Below are positions 1 through 13,500 of a DNA stretch of 64,000 nt, in pieces. Origin of the DNA: Cyanodermella asteris (Eukaryota; Ascomycota; Lecanoromycetes; Ostropales; Stictidaceae); NCBI GenBank assembly GCA_900618795.1, contig UYJD01000010.1, forward strand, positions 834,980 to 898,979. The letters run 5' to 3'. Numbering within the stretch: the first letter of the stretch is position 1; every line of letters begins with the position of its first letter. The notes beneath the pieces were generated by a model. That model was given only the letters and a program-made list of their open reading frames with translations. It did not search any database and was not told the origin of the DNA. Both the position numbers and the translations under genes were made by a program.

Positions 1-502
1 AAGTTCCAAAGCTCCAGGCGTGGTCGTGAAGAAATCCAAGGCATCATCAAACATGGCTTGTCCTGTTTCTCCAGGTGCGAGTTCAAAATCAAGCTTGTCG
101 ACTAGCATCGCAGCAGCAACCCGAATCTCTATCATGCTCCGGTTTCTGCCCAAAACACGACATCTTACCTGGCGCTCCATGGCATAAAAGCAGTCTTGTC
201 GAGGATGAGTTCGGGCTTGGGACGTGAATCGCTCATGGATCCACTCGGTGGGCTGAGCGAAAATAGCGACCATCTGTAGCAGCGTTAGCCAACTCAAGTC
301 CCGGCTCGTAACGCTGGTTCGGAAAACTTACCCTTGGAGAAGACTGTATCGGGAAGCCACGCCAGTGGTGCTCTGGGGAATGTAGACTCCGGCATGCACG
401 AGGCCTCCTCGAGGAGCCATATGAAGCCCCAGAGGTCGGTACTGCGGGATTCAATCTCAGCATGTCTAGGGAATCACGGTACGCTCTAGGTCCTACCATC
501 AT
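1..502 (-). pseudogene. Cytochrome P450 C-terminal relic (partial, runs off window start)
   Basis: Read on the minus strand, several P450 landmarks appear in the right order but in different frames: LRLNPAVPTSG (K-helix area), GVYIPQSTTGV, EWIHERF (the PERF-like region), then GRNRSMIEIRVAAAMLV and LDFEL, which match the helix after the haem-binding loop. The frame shifts between PTSG and the following MAPRGG segment. The FxxGxRxCxG loop is distorted: Cys and GRN are present, but the Gly/Arg spacing is wrong. One intron-like segment with a good GT donor lies at about 296-343. These breaks point to a decayed gene, not an active monooxygenase. Its 3' end lies outside the window. P450 family membership is fairly safe; the substrate cannot be judged. 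Confidence 0.6.
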
Positions 503-591
503 AAGTGGGGGATCAAGGTCTCTGCGGGTCAGTCACCATAAACAAAGGAAAAAGGGCCAAGCAATGGCTGACAAAAGAGTCAATTCATGTC

Positions 592-614
592 TGTGTGTGT
601 GTGTGTGTGTGTGT
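592..614. repeat. TG dinucleotide microsatellite
   Basis: An uninterrupted run of about eleven TG units lies in non-coding DNA. It is likely length-variable between strains. Confidence 0.95.
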
Positions 615-1186
615 AACTATCACGCTATACCCCTGGAGGTGAGAGAGAAGAGAAGAGTAAGAAGTCCATGCCAGGTGAGCCAGCACGCCAAGCTAGAATC
701 TACCCAAAAAGGGCAATATGCTAGTGAAGGCCCGCGATCACCACGACAATATGCGCTGAGGCCTTGTTGACGGTATTTGGAACATAACTCTGACATTGCG
801 ACATAGCCTATTGGCCGCCCAGCCCATGAACTGTCGGTAGTATTTCACGCGCTCGATTCCAAGGGATGCCCATCACGAGAAACTTGAGCCAAGGCACCGC
901 CGCGAGGGGACCCAAGTCGGCAGTTGTACCATAATCGTGTAGAGTGAGAATCAGATGTGGTTTTGCCGGGTCGGCATTGAGTGTTTGAAAGTCAAATGGT
1001 CAAACCCGAGCTTCCCCCCCACCCTTCACGACTTTCACAAAACTGGCGAAATAAGCTCGTGAGCGTGGCTGTATATTATTGCTTTCGTGTTTTTTTTTGT
1101 TTTTTTTTTGTTTTTTCCAAGGCCAAGAGCAGCGTGTCAACTACCGCACGCACAAACACTGGCCAATCTTTTGCGTGCCTCGAAAG

Positions 1187-1214
1187 CTGAATGCTGAATG
1201 CTGAATGCCGAATG
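1187..1214. repeat. Heptamer tandem repeat (CTGAATG, four copies)
   Basis: Three perfect CTGAATG copies are followed by one CCGAATG variant. They lie in non-coding sequence. Confidence 0.9.
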
Positions 1215-2924
1215 CCTTGCTCCCACGCCCTACGCTTTTATGCATGCACAGCTGGACCTCGCGCTATATCGAGCGACGACCATGGGATGAAGTAAAATCA
1301 TAGTACCACGCCTCGGCGACACCGAGACTCCGGTCCGTATAGCCTATAGGATGCATCGTTGGCAAAAAGAGAGTCACTTCGTTGAAACTATTATTATAAC
1401 GAAACCGATGAAGTCGTCCCCCGATGCGGTTAGTTCTGAGCGACCGCGCTCTGGAGCAGCGACAGTTACTTTCCACCCCTCCGAAACACTGACCTAAAAT
1501 TTGAGCAAGATCGGCCACGAGAGGCATCGTGTTGCTTTGCAATGTGGTATGGCAGGTATATCGTGGGAACGTGGCTGGTTCGACATTGACAGGGGCCAAA
1601 AAAAAAAAAAAAGTAAAAAAAGTTTGGCGCAGAGAGTCACACCTTTTTCTCGACACGAATGTTCATCGCCATGAGATAATGTCCAATATCACCCATGACT
1701 GATCAAGAAAACGAAACGCGCAACCGTCGCATTATCTATTCCTCGCACAGCAGATATAGTTACGCTTCAACCGTTTGGGCACAATCATTCATTGCTTGTA
1801 GCAAGCTCTACTGGTTCATGTTCGTGGTGCTTCGTCCATATGTGAACATTCACATGCATTGCCACTCAAGCAGGTCACTCAAGTACGGCAACAACAAATC
1901 ACGATCATATGGACTCAGGTTTATTTGAATGTTTTGAATTGTTTTCCCTTCTGGTTTCTTCAGTGGCAATTGCCAATCTACAAAACACCACGTGAAAGCA
2001 GCATCCTTGTTCCGTGTTCCTGCACACCCGTGTGAATCCCGACACAGAAACAAAACGCCATAGTGACTTTGCCGCCATGTATGCTTTCGCTGTGGTGCCC
2101 AGTTCTTCCCGCTAAATGCCTTTCTGCTTCGCGCCAACGCGGATATGAGACTGCAGCTCAAAACAAGGGTCGCAAAAAAGGGGGATCGGGACAATCCGGC
2201 CGGGGTGAGTGTGTGTGCAAAACTGCATGTACGAAGAAACGAATTCTCCTCCACTATTAATCAACTTCTTCTCTTCAGCTATCGAGGCCGTTGGAAAGTA
2301 AGAAAATTCCGGAGTTGGGAAACAGGTCAAGGTTGGATGTAGTGGTGGTGTGTGTGGATGCAATCGTCTTGACCGAAGGGTCGCTTGGTCGTATGTTGCT
2401 CTTTCGAGACGGCATATGGGTCCACTGGGGACGATTGCTGCTGTTGTCGACGGTGCATGTGTCGATCAGCGCGCGAGTAGTAAAGAAAATGTCGCTGCGG
2501 CTGCCCGAGGCTCTTCTCATCGAGACGCCCATGCATGGTGGGTATGCCATACTTCGTCACAAATTGCGAAGTGGTGCTGCGGCCCCGAGGCGATGTTCTT
2601 GGTATTGGCGGTGTCGTGCATGTGACAGGGCCTTGTGTGGTATCAAATACTGTAAAAGAAAGAAACTTTCCAGAAAAGTTCCGACCGCTGACTGAACGCT
2701 CATGTGCTGTGGTGGTTGAACTGGTGGAGTAAGTGAAAAATGCACTTGCATATGCAAGATGCCAGGTCGAATTGAAGAAGGGGTGAAAGTGGAAAAGTTG
2801 TGACCAATGCCAGTGAGTAGAGAGCATCACCACTCACGGCAGGTCGGTCTCGTGCTAGAGACACTCCCAGGCGAACCATTCGCCGTCATTAAGTCATTAT
2901 GATGTTGGTTGGCGTTTCCCGTAA

Positions 2925-4725
2925 CTAGTGGGAGATGGTACGCATGCCTGAGAGGCCACGTCGCGAGGCCAGCAGACCACTAAGGCTGCTGACTGCGACA
3001 GAAGGGGAATCAGGGGACATGTCCATGGCTGTAATCTGGAGAGAGCTGCTGCGCGGCTGAGCAGTTGGGCTCTCGAGAATGGAGTGCTGGCGCTCGCCAA
3101 AAGCGAACGTCGCCGCACGGTTCAGTTTCTGTGGACGCTTCATCATGCCGAGACCACGCTCGCAGGCATCAACGTGCTTTGGGTCCTCCATGGCAATATG
3201 CTCTTGAGGATAGCAGCGATTGCGGTGCTGCTTGAAGAATGAAGAGTAACCACCTTCGAGGACGTAGATTTCAGGATACGACAAGAGTGGGTAGCGTTCG
3301 GCGTTGACTTCGCGATCCTTGGCGCGGAAGTGCATGGCCGTTGTAGGGGCGCGCTTCTCCGAAAACTCGCAATGGAAGACCAACAAGGTCCGTGCAGATG
3401 TGCTCGGATCCGTGGACAAGAGAGTTTTAGCGAAGCCCTCGCGGTCGATACAATTCGTGGCGCCGTCGATGTGTCCACCATCGAACTCATACTCAAAACG
3501 ACAGTCAACAATGTGATTGACATCAAACTGTGACGAGTAAGCACCATCGAGGACTCCGATTAATGTCTCTTCAGTGATACGAGGAATGCTCTCGTCAGCC
3601 TTGTAGAAGTGTGGTAGTGCCAGCTCGGGCTGAGTGGTTTGCTCCTGAATTGCCTCCATACACATCTCGACCTTCTTGTCATTCATCCACTTGTCTGGGT
3701 GCTCGTACATGGAGTTGGAGCGACGATACGATGTGCGAGGACGCTTGACGGCACCGGGACGTCGTTGAAGTGGACCAATGGGAGAGCCGTTCATTGGCGA
3801 GCCAAAGAGCCGGTTCTGGTTGGCCGAACGCGGGCGAGGAGCAGCCACCGGGGTAGTCTCGACAGATCTCATTCCGAAGCTGATGTTCTCCTTCTCAGGG
3901 CTGCCAAAGGCCTCATCCAAGGTCATGGGCAGCGTTGGCTTATAAGCACCGCCAGTCAAGTGGCTGCCAAACAGAAAAGGAGTCGGCTTCTCAAGAGGCG
4001 CCGTCCTCAGCGATACACCACAATGCGAGTATGCCTTCTTCATGTCGGGTCTCAGCCTGGACGGACGAGGTTTGCTCTTCTTGATATCAGGAACACGCAC
4101 ATTCTCGAGCGGAGACGGAGGAATGTCCATGGGGGAGGTCATCATGATCGAGTCTTCTTCCATGGGGCTCGGCTCCGGAGTCGGCGAAGTAACCATGGTG
4201 GAGAAGGCAGGCTTATGGGGAAGTATGGGAGTGACATCCATCTCGTCGGGGCATGGCGAGGTTGCTGGGAGGGGAGGGGTTGTCATGGGCTCTGTTTGGT
4301 ATGATCAGCGTGTGTACTCCTGGCCAATGGCTCGTGTTTGATATCAGATGGGTTGCTTACCTTTGCTAAATAGGTCCAGCAGGGATCGACGAGGAGTTGG
4401 AGGAAGAGGACTAAAGACAGTCAGCAACAGTGTCTCGAGCTTTCAATCGATCAATTGAAGCAATTGAAACCGGTACGGACCTCTGATCGATGTGGAAGTT
4501 CTGGCTCAAGTCAACGGCCAGATTTGCAGTTGGAGATGAGCCACGATAAGCCGGTCTCTGGCAGAAGTAGTCTCTAGACATTGCTTTGGAGTTCTGCATG
4601 CTGATGGTTCTGAAGTCGAAGCTGGGTACACAGGGGGCCCGACGAGAGCTGGAGACTGAACAGTCTAGTCGGAGATCCCAATGGTGTGCAGGCTGGAGTG
4701 CTGCCAACGGACTGGAGATGTCCAT
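2925..4725 (-). CDS. cdc25: M-phase inducer phosphatase Cdc25
   Basis: Dual-specificity phosphatase that removes inhibitory phosphates from Cdk1 to trigger mitosis. The Aspergillus homologue is nimT. The model has three exons, 4725-4481, 4410-4361 and 4291-2925, giving 553 aa. Introns are 70 and 69 nt with GT/AG ends. The rhodanese-like catalytic domain contains the HCEFSEKR active-site loop, with catalytic Cys near residue 406, preceded by DCRFEYEFDGGHIDGA. The N-terminal half is long, disordered and rich in Ser-Pro and Thr-Pro, as expected for phospho-regulation. The 50-nt middle exon encodes PLPPTPRRSLLDLFSK, a short motif conserved in fungal Cdc25 proteins. The start MDISSPLAALQP also matches the family. 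The gene has a long 2.8 kb upstream region shared with the divergent Pol5 gene. Identification is firm; the start codon is likely but untested. Confidence 0.93.
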
Positions 4726-7532
4726 TGCTTCGAGGTGCCTGTTTTAAAGTAGAATTGGCGTGCACAGTGTTGAATGACAGCGGCGGGCGTTGCCGGGCAA
4801 TGGGATTAAGCGAAGTTTCTTCAATTCACCACGGCGGGAGACGATATGACTCTGCTTTCTCGACGCTGTGCACGATCCAGGTAGTCTGCTGAAGTGCGGC
4901 GAGAGACTCAGCGGACGACTCAGAACAATTGAATGCCCCGAATCTTCACCCTGGATGTGCGCTCGGACCTAGATAGCCATGTCAATTTCGAGGAGGTAAG
5001 GCTGGCGGGCGAGCTATGAGGTAGGTGAAGCAAGGAGCCCGAGGGTCAATGCATGCAGGCCGGCAGCGGCAGAGGCAGACAACGGTGGTGCAGGACCGTT
5101 GAGAGATGGTACGGTACGGCGGCCGTGACTCGACTCGAGACGGGTGTAGGGAGGGGAGGAGGACGGCGGATGGGATGGCAGCTGGGTGGAGAGGAAGCAG
5201 GCAAAGCAGAAGCGAGCGGAGCGGGCTGGAGAAAAGTGAAGCTCAGTCTATGTAATGATCAGAGGTAGGACGAGTGGGCGTTGTAGTGGTGGTTTGACCG
5301 GGCAACAGAGAAAGCAAAGTGAGGTGCTGCTGGCTGCAGGCTGCGGGCTGCTGCTGGCTTCTGCCGTGCGTGTCGAAGCATTTCCCGCCCAGCAACGAAA
5401 GCACGAACGAGAGCGTCTCCTCCTCCTTGCAGCTCCATCCAAGCCGATCCAACTGCCACATCTCCACCCCCATTGGCCTGACACCTCTCACTCAAACCGC
5501 GGTCCTTGCCCGCTAAGCCAACAGTGATCCTCACAGCCATGGCGGCATCGCGATGGCGTCTATGCGTGCATGGCCGACTGAAGCTGCTTCCTCACTCGCC
5601 GACTATCCGCCTGCTGACGTCCCCAGCATAGCATCGCCAGTTTCATCGCTGATGAACTCGCGCCGGCAAGACTCCACCGGCCCAACCAGCGCCCTTGACA
5701 CGCTCGACGCTACGCTGCACAGGCCAAAAGCCTGCGTGCCAAAACGCAAATGCCGAGTCCAAGGCCACGCCCGTGCCGTGCAAATCGGGCTCGCCATCTC
5801 GCCGCTTACGGAAACCCGACGTGGTTCTACACCTTCTAAAGCCATGCCATGTCTCTCCCACGCAATACCAGCCGAGGCCAGACTTGATAGAGGACATGGG
5901 TCAGAACATTTCATATACAGTACACAGGAATGCCGCTGAGCGTTGGTCACGACACGTCTACCGATATCTGCTTGTCGTCATAACTCTACTGCACCAAGGC
6001 TGCTCGCTACCTTTGACCTGCGCGTTTTCCTGATCGATGCATCCGATCCGGCCGAGGCCCAAACCAGTGCTCTCAGCGCCAAAGCAGGCAAGGCACTCAG
6101 GCTCGCTTACAATCAACAACCCATCTCTGGCAGGGAAGACGCCTTGGTTTCTCGCGTGATTGGCTCCGTGGAGCATCCTCCGCAGGTACGACAGGGCGAC
6201 ACAAAGATAGCGGCGAATTACAGGCAGGACCCTGACGCCAAAGGACTCCTCCAGGCGTCTCGAACTGGCTGAGTTGGCGGCTAGTCGAGCGTCGCGCAAT
6301 CTATACTTTGCCCGTCGTGGCATGTGGCCTGGCAACCAGCTCGCCATGACACGATGGTGCGTTGTAGCAGATACTGGGGATGGTACTTTGTCCTCGCTCG
6401 TATCTGGTCTGCCATTGGACCAAGGGCTCCTCAGCCCTGTGCTGTAATTTCCTCGCAGCTGGAGATCACAGATGCGCCAGCGCTTGTTCGATCACGCTCT
6501 GTTCGGGGCACGTCATACGTGCCGTCAGATCGCCCTTCTAGTCGTTGCGTTGTCGCAAGTCAGGGACGGGTGAGGTCTTGCTTCGCTTGCATCCTGTTCC
6601 CAGATTTTCTTTGATCCGATCGAAGATCTCGCCGCAGCCCGCCAAGCCGGCTGTCATGCATCGAGATTTGAGCTTGATTATTCCCTTTATTTCGGTTCGA
6701 AGAAAGGAGGGCGGCAAGGCAAAAAGGCTGAGCGTGACAGCAAACAGGAGCGGCGCGTCGGCGTGCGGAAAGTAAACACGGCTTTTCCATGTCGGCTCTA
6801 GCGTGTCTGCAGGCTCGACGCGAAGTCACGAGACTAACGATGGCTTGTCGTCTGGGCGCCTGGAGTTCTTCGAATGGTGTTGCACTCCCCTCCACCTTGC
6901 AGCGGCCGTTACGCGAGGGAGGCATGTCTTGTCTGCTGGCGTTGCAAACAGCTGCAGGGCGTCGTTGTCGAGGAGCGTGAACCCGGCAGCGCACATTGTC
7001 GACGCCATGGTCCAGAGACCTGCGATGGATACTGTTGCTGGTACCTGCATGGCCCGCCCAGGATGAGCGTGGCGGAAGCCCTCAGCAGCGCAGCCGCAGC
7101 GAGAGAAGCCGGGGGGACCTTCGATGCGGGGTGAAAAGCCAGGCAGGGGCCCGCCCGGCCTTAAGTCGCCCACTAAAGCCGCTCCTGGAGCTCGGGCCAT
7201 CTGAAGCTCGCCGCCAAGCATCCGAAAAGTTGAAAATAGTTTGCTCACACCGGGTGACGAATACATGCAGTTTCAGGCATCTCTTGCACCCTCAGGTCCT
7301 TCATTCTCTCTATTTTGTTATCCTGCCAGTCAGGTCACCCCAGTCCGGAGCTGTCAGCCTCGAGGAATCGAGTCTCCATTCTCGCTCCGTCGGCGGTTCG
7401 TGGCTGAGTTTGGATCCGAAATCCTCATGCTTGTCCTACCCTGAATCTCGGAATCCAATTCCAGTTCTTGGGCCCTGTCTCACGGCTTACCCGCTTCCTT
7501 GCTGCTTGTCATCCCGACCCTGACCGCCCGCT
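4726..7532. other. Long divergent intergenic region (cdc25 / pol5)
   Basis: These 2.8 kb separate two divergently transcribed genes. All ORFs are under about 145 codons, overlap on both strands and lack recognisable domains. The first several hundred bases upstream of 4725 probably hold the cdc25 5' leader, and the pyrimidine-rich stretch near 7290-7530 the pol5 leader. No tRNA or transposon signature was seen. Confidence 0.5.
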
Positions 7533-10500
7533 ATGCAAGCCAACAATACCAAGAAGAGAGCTCGTGAGCGCCCCACTGCGGATTCGGAGCTTTTCGCCAT
7601 CTACGAAGATCTTGCAAGTGAAAATGACAATGTCAGAATCAAAGGGGCCTCCAAGCTGTCTCGCCGTTTTCAAGACACCACGGATGTGGAAACACTCGAG
7701 CCTGTTCTCAAACGACTCGTCAAAGGCACATGCAGCAGCCGTAAGGGTGCACGACTGGGCTTTTCAATTGCTCTGACCGAGTTCCTTTTGCGCCATGCCA
7801 AGCAAACTCATACTTTCAGTCCTTTCGATATACTCGGTCTGGCAGAGCAATTGACCCAACCTCCTGGTGATGCCGCTGGCCAGGAGGGTCGGGACTATTA
7901 CATAGGAAGGCTCTTTGTCCTTGACGCAATAGCCCTGTCAGGCATACTCATCACTGCTGACGATGAGGATGCTTTCAAGTGGAAGAAGCTGCTCGAGGTT
8001 GCTGTCACACTCGCCAAGAAGAAGCCCTGGTTGCGTGAGCAATGCTTCTGGGTATTGTACCGAGCCATGCATCAGCTGGGATCGAGGAAGTTCGAGAACA
8101 ACAGAGGATTGGCTACTCTGCAGTCATTCGTTGACAACGGCTTGATCAAGACACCTGAAGGTGTTGCTCTATGGCTCTTCGTCCGCAAGATGAACCCACA
8201 GTGTTCCCTGCCCGAGCATGTCTTTCAGCAAGACGACCCGTTGGCTCCCCAGAATCGTAAGCTTCTCGTACGTATAATGAAAGAGGATACCTCAAAAGCC
8301 GACGACGAGACCGCAGAGATCATGTCTCAGCGTGGATCTTGGGCATCTGCTCCAAATTTCGCTTGGGACGTGATTGTAGCTGCAATCCTCAGTTCAGAAC
8401 ACAAGGAACAATTTCCACAATATTGGCGGGAGCTTGTTGATGGTGAGTATATGCAACGACACCTCGAAATTTATCAAGGCTGACCGAGTTCTTCAGAAGG
8501 TGTATTTGCTGCCAGCTCATCGCCGGAACGAAAGCTGTCAGGCTTCTCGCTATTTGCATCTCAAGTTGACAGTCTGGATGCCACTTACGTGCCAACGCTT
8601 GTCAGCCGGAATATACTTGTCAACATGAACCAGCAACTTTTTACCAAAAAGGGCTACTTACATCAATCGGCCTCTCAAGCACTTGAAGCACTACTTGCTC
8701 GAGCCCAGAAGGACCCAGAGATAATACAGCCAATACTACGTAATATCTTTGCGGACGACGCCATCATGAAGCTGGCCTTGAATCCCAATCTCAGAATCAA
8801 GCTCACGGAAAAGCTGGTGTCTTGTGCTGATGTCGATCATCTTCAGGGCATCCTGGAGGAAGTCATGTCGCCCTTGACGAACGGATCTACACTGGGCTCA
8901 AGCAGGAATCCCGTGTTAGACAACCTTCTGATTTTGCTGGTGACTCGCATCAGGAGTTTACCGTATCCGACGAGCCCCGATCAAGGGCTCAAATCTGTGC
9001 GAAAGCTATACAGAGGACTGTTGAGTTCTCTTGCCGAATCAGCATACTATGCAAAAGGTGCATCAGCTGTTGATGGAGAATCTGACAGCGACCAGGCGAC
9101 ATCTGATGGCAGCGAGTTCAAGACACAACTGAGCAACACACTTGTGAATCTCCTTATCAAAGACCCAGACCCTTCCTACTATTACATACAGACGGCGAAA
9201 ATACTCGGCGAGCTCAGTGAAAGCGTTGGAAGGGCGAGCTTGGACGACCAAGTTCGGGCACAAGTCGACAAAGCGCGAAAGCGAGCCTCAAAGCTTGCCG
9301 AGGATAAGGGCGACAGCTCACCACAACAGAAGGCACTCGCACTGCTTTTTGCTCTCTGTGTAATTCAGGTGCACAACGGCGACGCCGATGCTCTTGAAGC
9401 ATTGGACGATCTACACGAGTGTTATACGAGCATTACAGACGCCGACGACGCCGATGAGCAGGCGAAAGCTGCGGACGCTATCATTGAGGTTCTGTTGAGC
9501 TTCACATCGAAGCCCGCTACAATGTTCAAAACACTTGCTCAGAAGGCCTTTGCCATGTGCACTGATATGGTCACTGCCGATGGCCTGCAGTCCATGCTTG
9601 ACATCCTTAAATCGAAAGAAGACATCTCCGGACAGAGTGAAATGTTTGATCAGCGGGACGACGATGCATCGGGTGAGGACATCGATGGTGCTGATGACTC
9701 GGATGTCGAAATGGTGGATGCTGGCGATGAAAGTGCAAACGATGGAGCAGAGACGTCGTCCAACGACAACGACGGAAGTACGGAAGATGAAGATGACGAG
9801 GACGCTACCTCATCTGACGAGGACGAGTCAGAACAGGAAAAAGATGAGGACAGCGAGAGTGAAGCTTCTGACGACGAGGAACTCATGGCCTTCGACGCAA
9901 AGCTTGCAGAAGCTCTTGGCACCCGACGAGCAGATACCGATCTTGCGCATGACGAGGAGGAATCCTCGGAATCTGACATGGACGACGATCAAATGGAAGC
10001 GCTCGATGGACAGATTGCAACAATGTTTAAGCAACGGAAACAGCTGGAAAATAAGACCAAGAAGAAGGAGCAAAAGGAGGCCAAAGAGAACATGGTAATT
10101 TTCAAGACGCGCGTGCTGGAACTCCTCAAAATTTTCGTCACAAAGCAGCCCGGCAACCCTCTCACGATCAAGCTGGTTCTGCCCTTGGTCGAGCTTGTCA
10201 AAGAGACGCATAATGCAAAGGTTCGGGGCGAAGCTATTGAGCTGCTGAACAACCTCTTCAAACGCGTGAAGCTGGTCAAGAAAGATGCCAGCGTCGACAA
10301 AAAGGCCAGGAAGGAGGCAAAGCAGCTGCTGGGCGAAGTCCATGAGCTCGTCGCTTCGAAACGCTCGAAGCCGCTACAGACGGCCTGCAGTCGCGCAAGT
10401 CTTCTGCTTGCAAAGGTCTTCCTGTCGAACGGCGGCGATGTCAAAGACGTCGTCAAGCAATACGAGAAGACCGCTGAGCGCGTCTCGAACAAGCCTGCAA

Positions 10501-10571
10501 GATTCAAGGATGATTTTCTCAAAGGGTGGGAATCGTGGTATACCTCCGCCAGGAAGGATTTGGGAAAGTGA
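7533..10571 (+). CDS. POL5: DNA polymerase V / Mybbp1a-like nucleolar protein Pol5
   Basis: Member of the Pol5/Mybbp1a (DNA_pol_phi) family. Despite the name, these are HEAT-like helical-repeat nucleolar proteins needed for rRNA production and ribosome assembly. There are two exons, 7533-8442 and 8497-10571. The 54-nt intron (GTGAGT...TTCAG) keeps frame and gives 994 aa, close to yeast Pol5. The N-terminus carries the family pattern NNTKKRARERPTADSELFAI and KGASKLSRRFQD. A strongly acidic Asp/Glu/Ser tract occupies roughly residues 690-810. It is followed by a Lys-rich coiled segment (QRKQLENKTKKKEQKEAKEN) and a conserved helical C-terminus. The second exon starts with EGVFAASSSPERKLSGF, which matches continuous homologues. 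Function is assigned by family only; confidence is high. Confidence 0.92.
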
Positions 10572-13500
10572 AAAGCCATTCTCAGCGGTTCCGTTTCTTG
10601 GTATTTTCTTGGTTCAGCAATGGTGGTTTGCAACGTTTCCCCCAGGATCAAAGGATCGTGCCCGTGGAATTGCTATTCCGCATCTCGGACCTTCCGCTCT
10701 TCGTGACACATCTTGCCCCGTCTCCGTCATGCTGCTCATTATTTGTGATTTCTGACTTGCACCAATGGTGTCCTCTCCGGGCACTACACAGTCCACTCCG
10801 TGAGTCTCCCAGCCGACCGCCATCGGCATCAACATGTCCCCGATCTCGCCATGTTCGAACTGACTCAGCACACACCTGGACGAAGGAAAAAATGTCCATC
10901 CGACGACCGCATTGCCCAGCGCGGCTTCATCATCCCGCCGATACCGACCCTCTGACTCCGACCCACGCCTACTTTGTGCGCCAACACTATTCAGCACACG
11001 TTCCCGTCCTCGCGCCGCGCCATCGGTAGCTTCAAACGCTTTTCCTGAACCTGTCCTCTGAATCCCGCTCACGCCATCTCAGTATGCCGACTCCTGTCCC
11101 AGCAAATCCCCATTCTCGCACTGCGTCATCGGCCACTTCAAACCCATCTCTGAGTCGCAACCCGTACCATCGGCGCCGATTTCGATTCCGACCGTATGAG
11201 TCTCACGCCTTTGGAACGCCGTTGCCGCATGGGCTGATGGACTTAAATATCCTTCCCTCTCCTCTTCCCAGACCTTCTTTTCTTCTCTCCACCAGTAGGC
11301 TGCAAGTTCGAGTGTGTTGTCCTGTGTTGTACTTTTCTTAGCAAGTTCCACGTCCACGATCTGTGTTGTTGCGCTAATATGCGCGGCTGCTGGGCCTTGT
11401 CTTTGAGTTTTCTTCCCCTCGGAGCTTGTTCCTGGTGAGGGTTTTGTGGTGTGTGATAACCGGGAAAATCTCTTCCACGCTTGGCTTATGGTCGTGCTGG
11501 CCGGGGACGATTTGTCGATGAGAATTTTGTTGACATCTGTGTTGATGAAATAAAGAATCTGTTCTGTTGTGGAAATACATGTGACGAGTCGGGGATGGAA
11601 AACCTACCCGCAAAGTTGATCCACGGCCGTGTATTTGGTCCTGCGGAACAAGCATTAAAGGCCATTCTATGTGTTATATATATATGAGCTTTGAACCTCG
11701 AGCATGTAATCCGTGAAGACTCAAAACATTACTCTTCGGAACTTGGGGTATCGTGCGCCTGGTGCTGAATAGGATCGATGGGCACCATCTGGGGTGTTCC
11801 CTGGACAGCATCATGCATGTCTTACGGCCCTTGCCGCCCGGGGGAAAAATAAATAAGAAATCAAGGACCAACAAAAATCCTACGGCGTGCGTCTTCGTTC
11901 TTTCGTTCTTTCGTCTCCTCACGTCAGCACACATGAACCCCCCCTGCTCAGGCAAAGATTACGGAAGACAAAACTTTGCTAGAACCTCGACCCTGCAATC
12001 CCCGTCGTCGTCGTCGTCGTCGTTGGCTGGGTGGGTGGCTGCGAGCGCTTCTTTTCCTTCCACCAAAACTCTGCACATGCGAGGACCACGCTGGTTTGCC
12101 GCGCCGGATGTTGTGGGTAACGTACGGCCGTGCTCATGACATGTGTGGGACACGGCTGGAGCTGGACTTTTTCGGAGCGCGCAATCCGCCACGGCTGCGT
12201 TTGGTGGGGTGCGAACAGGGGTTTTTTTTTCAGGCACTGACAGTACACGAGCATACGTCGGGGCTAGGTGATCTATGCATCCTTTGGACGCGGAGTTTCT
12301 TGGTTGGCGACGTTACGATCTCGGGTCGATATCGATACAAGTACCGACGGCTACGGACGGGCATCTGGGGCCGTGAAGACAAAGATACGGCCCGCGGTCC
12401 GATTTGTCCGAGGCATACACAACCCATGTTGGTGTGGGATTCGCGGCTTGCTTTGGCCGTGCAGCAAACATCGAGTCACTAGAGGTCAATTCTGGAGAGA
12501 AGATCTACGAGTCGACGAGTAGCAGCAGACTTTGGTCTGTTCACGGTGCCGCTGTTGCGGCATGTCTACGAATTAACCCACGGAGTCTGTCCGGAGCGTG
12601 TCTCTGATATGTATCTGCAATGATGGCGGCTATTCCCCTCAACACGAGTACGTACGCGGAACATGTGGATAACGTGGCCGAGCTGGTGGATCTTGCGATT
12701 GCGCACTTACGGAGTTCCTTGAGAAGTGCCATATCAGCGACTCCACAGCGGACGAATCTACTGTCAACACTTACCACGTCGGCGGGCGTCGTGGCCTGCT
12801 TTGAACGCGCTGTGGAGGACGCAGATCAATTGTCATTTACGGATTGAGACTTGGGCTTCGGCTTTGGCGGATGAATCTCTGCCTTATCAGAGCGCACGGA
12901 GCCGCTTGGATGTAACGGGTGTATTCCACGAGGACTTCGCTGCGCGTGTGGTAAAAATCGGCGAAAAACGAAAGTCACACGCTGAAACCGTCCTTGGCTT
13001 GAAAATCTCACCAAAGCTCTTCACGCTGCGGGAGAATTGGCATGCATAGGGGACGGTCGGGGCCTGTGCCTGTTGATGGCAGCGTCTTTCGTTCCGTGAA
13101 AAGTCGTGCATCAGGACGGTCCTATGTTGTCTGTGCGCCCTGCTGATCTTTTTACGCTCCAGGCCTCAAGACTTTCAGTTCAGCCTGGTACGTTCTTGGC
13201 TGGGCTGTTTTGGTTTGTATCGACCAGACAAGGGGTTATATATATGAGTATATGCCATACACGACAAGGAGAATGTTTCGAAGATAGGCAAGAGAAGCCT
13301 TACCGGACACTGCGACTGAGAAGACTTACACGCTGGTGTCGGCTCTCTTGCGTCGTTTGAGTATTCTTCGCGAATGTGTGATACGCTGCTTTCTTCTGGA
13401 TCGAATCGACGAAATCCGGTTCGGCAACGGCGCGCGTGCTGTCCGAGGCTGTGATACGAGCACGCCTCGAGAACTGAGCTCTTGGATGCTCACGGCGTGT

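Larger units (their letters stand above)
503..2924. other. Intergenic region downstream of cdc25
   Basis: There is no convincing gene. The ORFs here are short, overlap on both strands and show no domain. The stretch holds several simple repeats: a TG tract at 592-614, T-rich runs near 1088-1112, a heptamer repeat at 1187-1214, and an A-run at 1598-1612. The part nearest 2924 is the likely 3' UTR of cdc25. A 168-codon minus-strand ORF ending at 2327 is rich in His, Thr and Ser and looks accidental. Confidence 0.6.
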
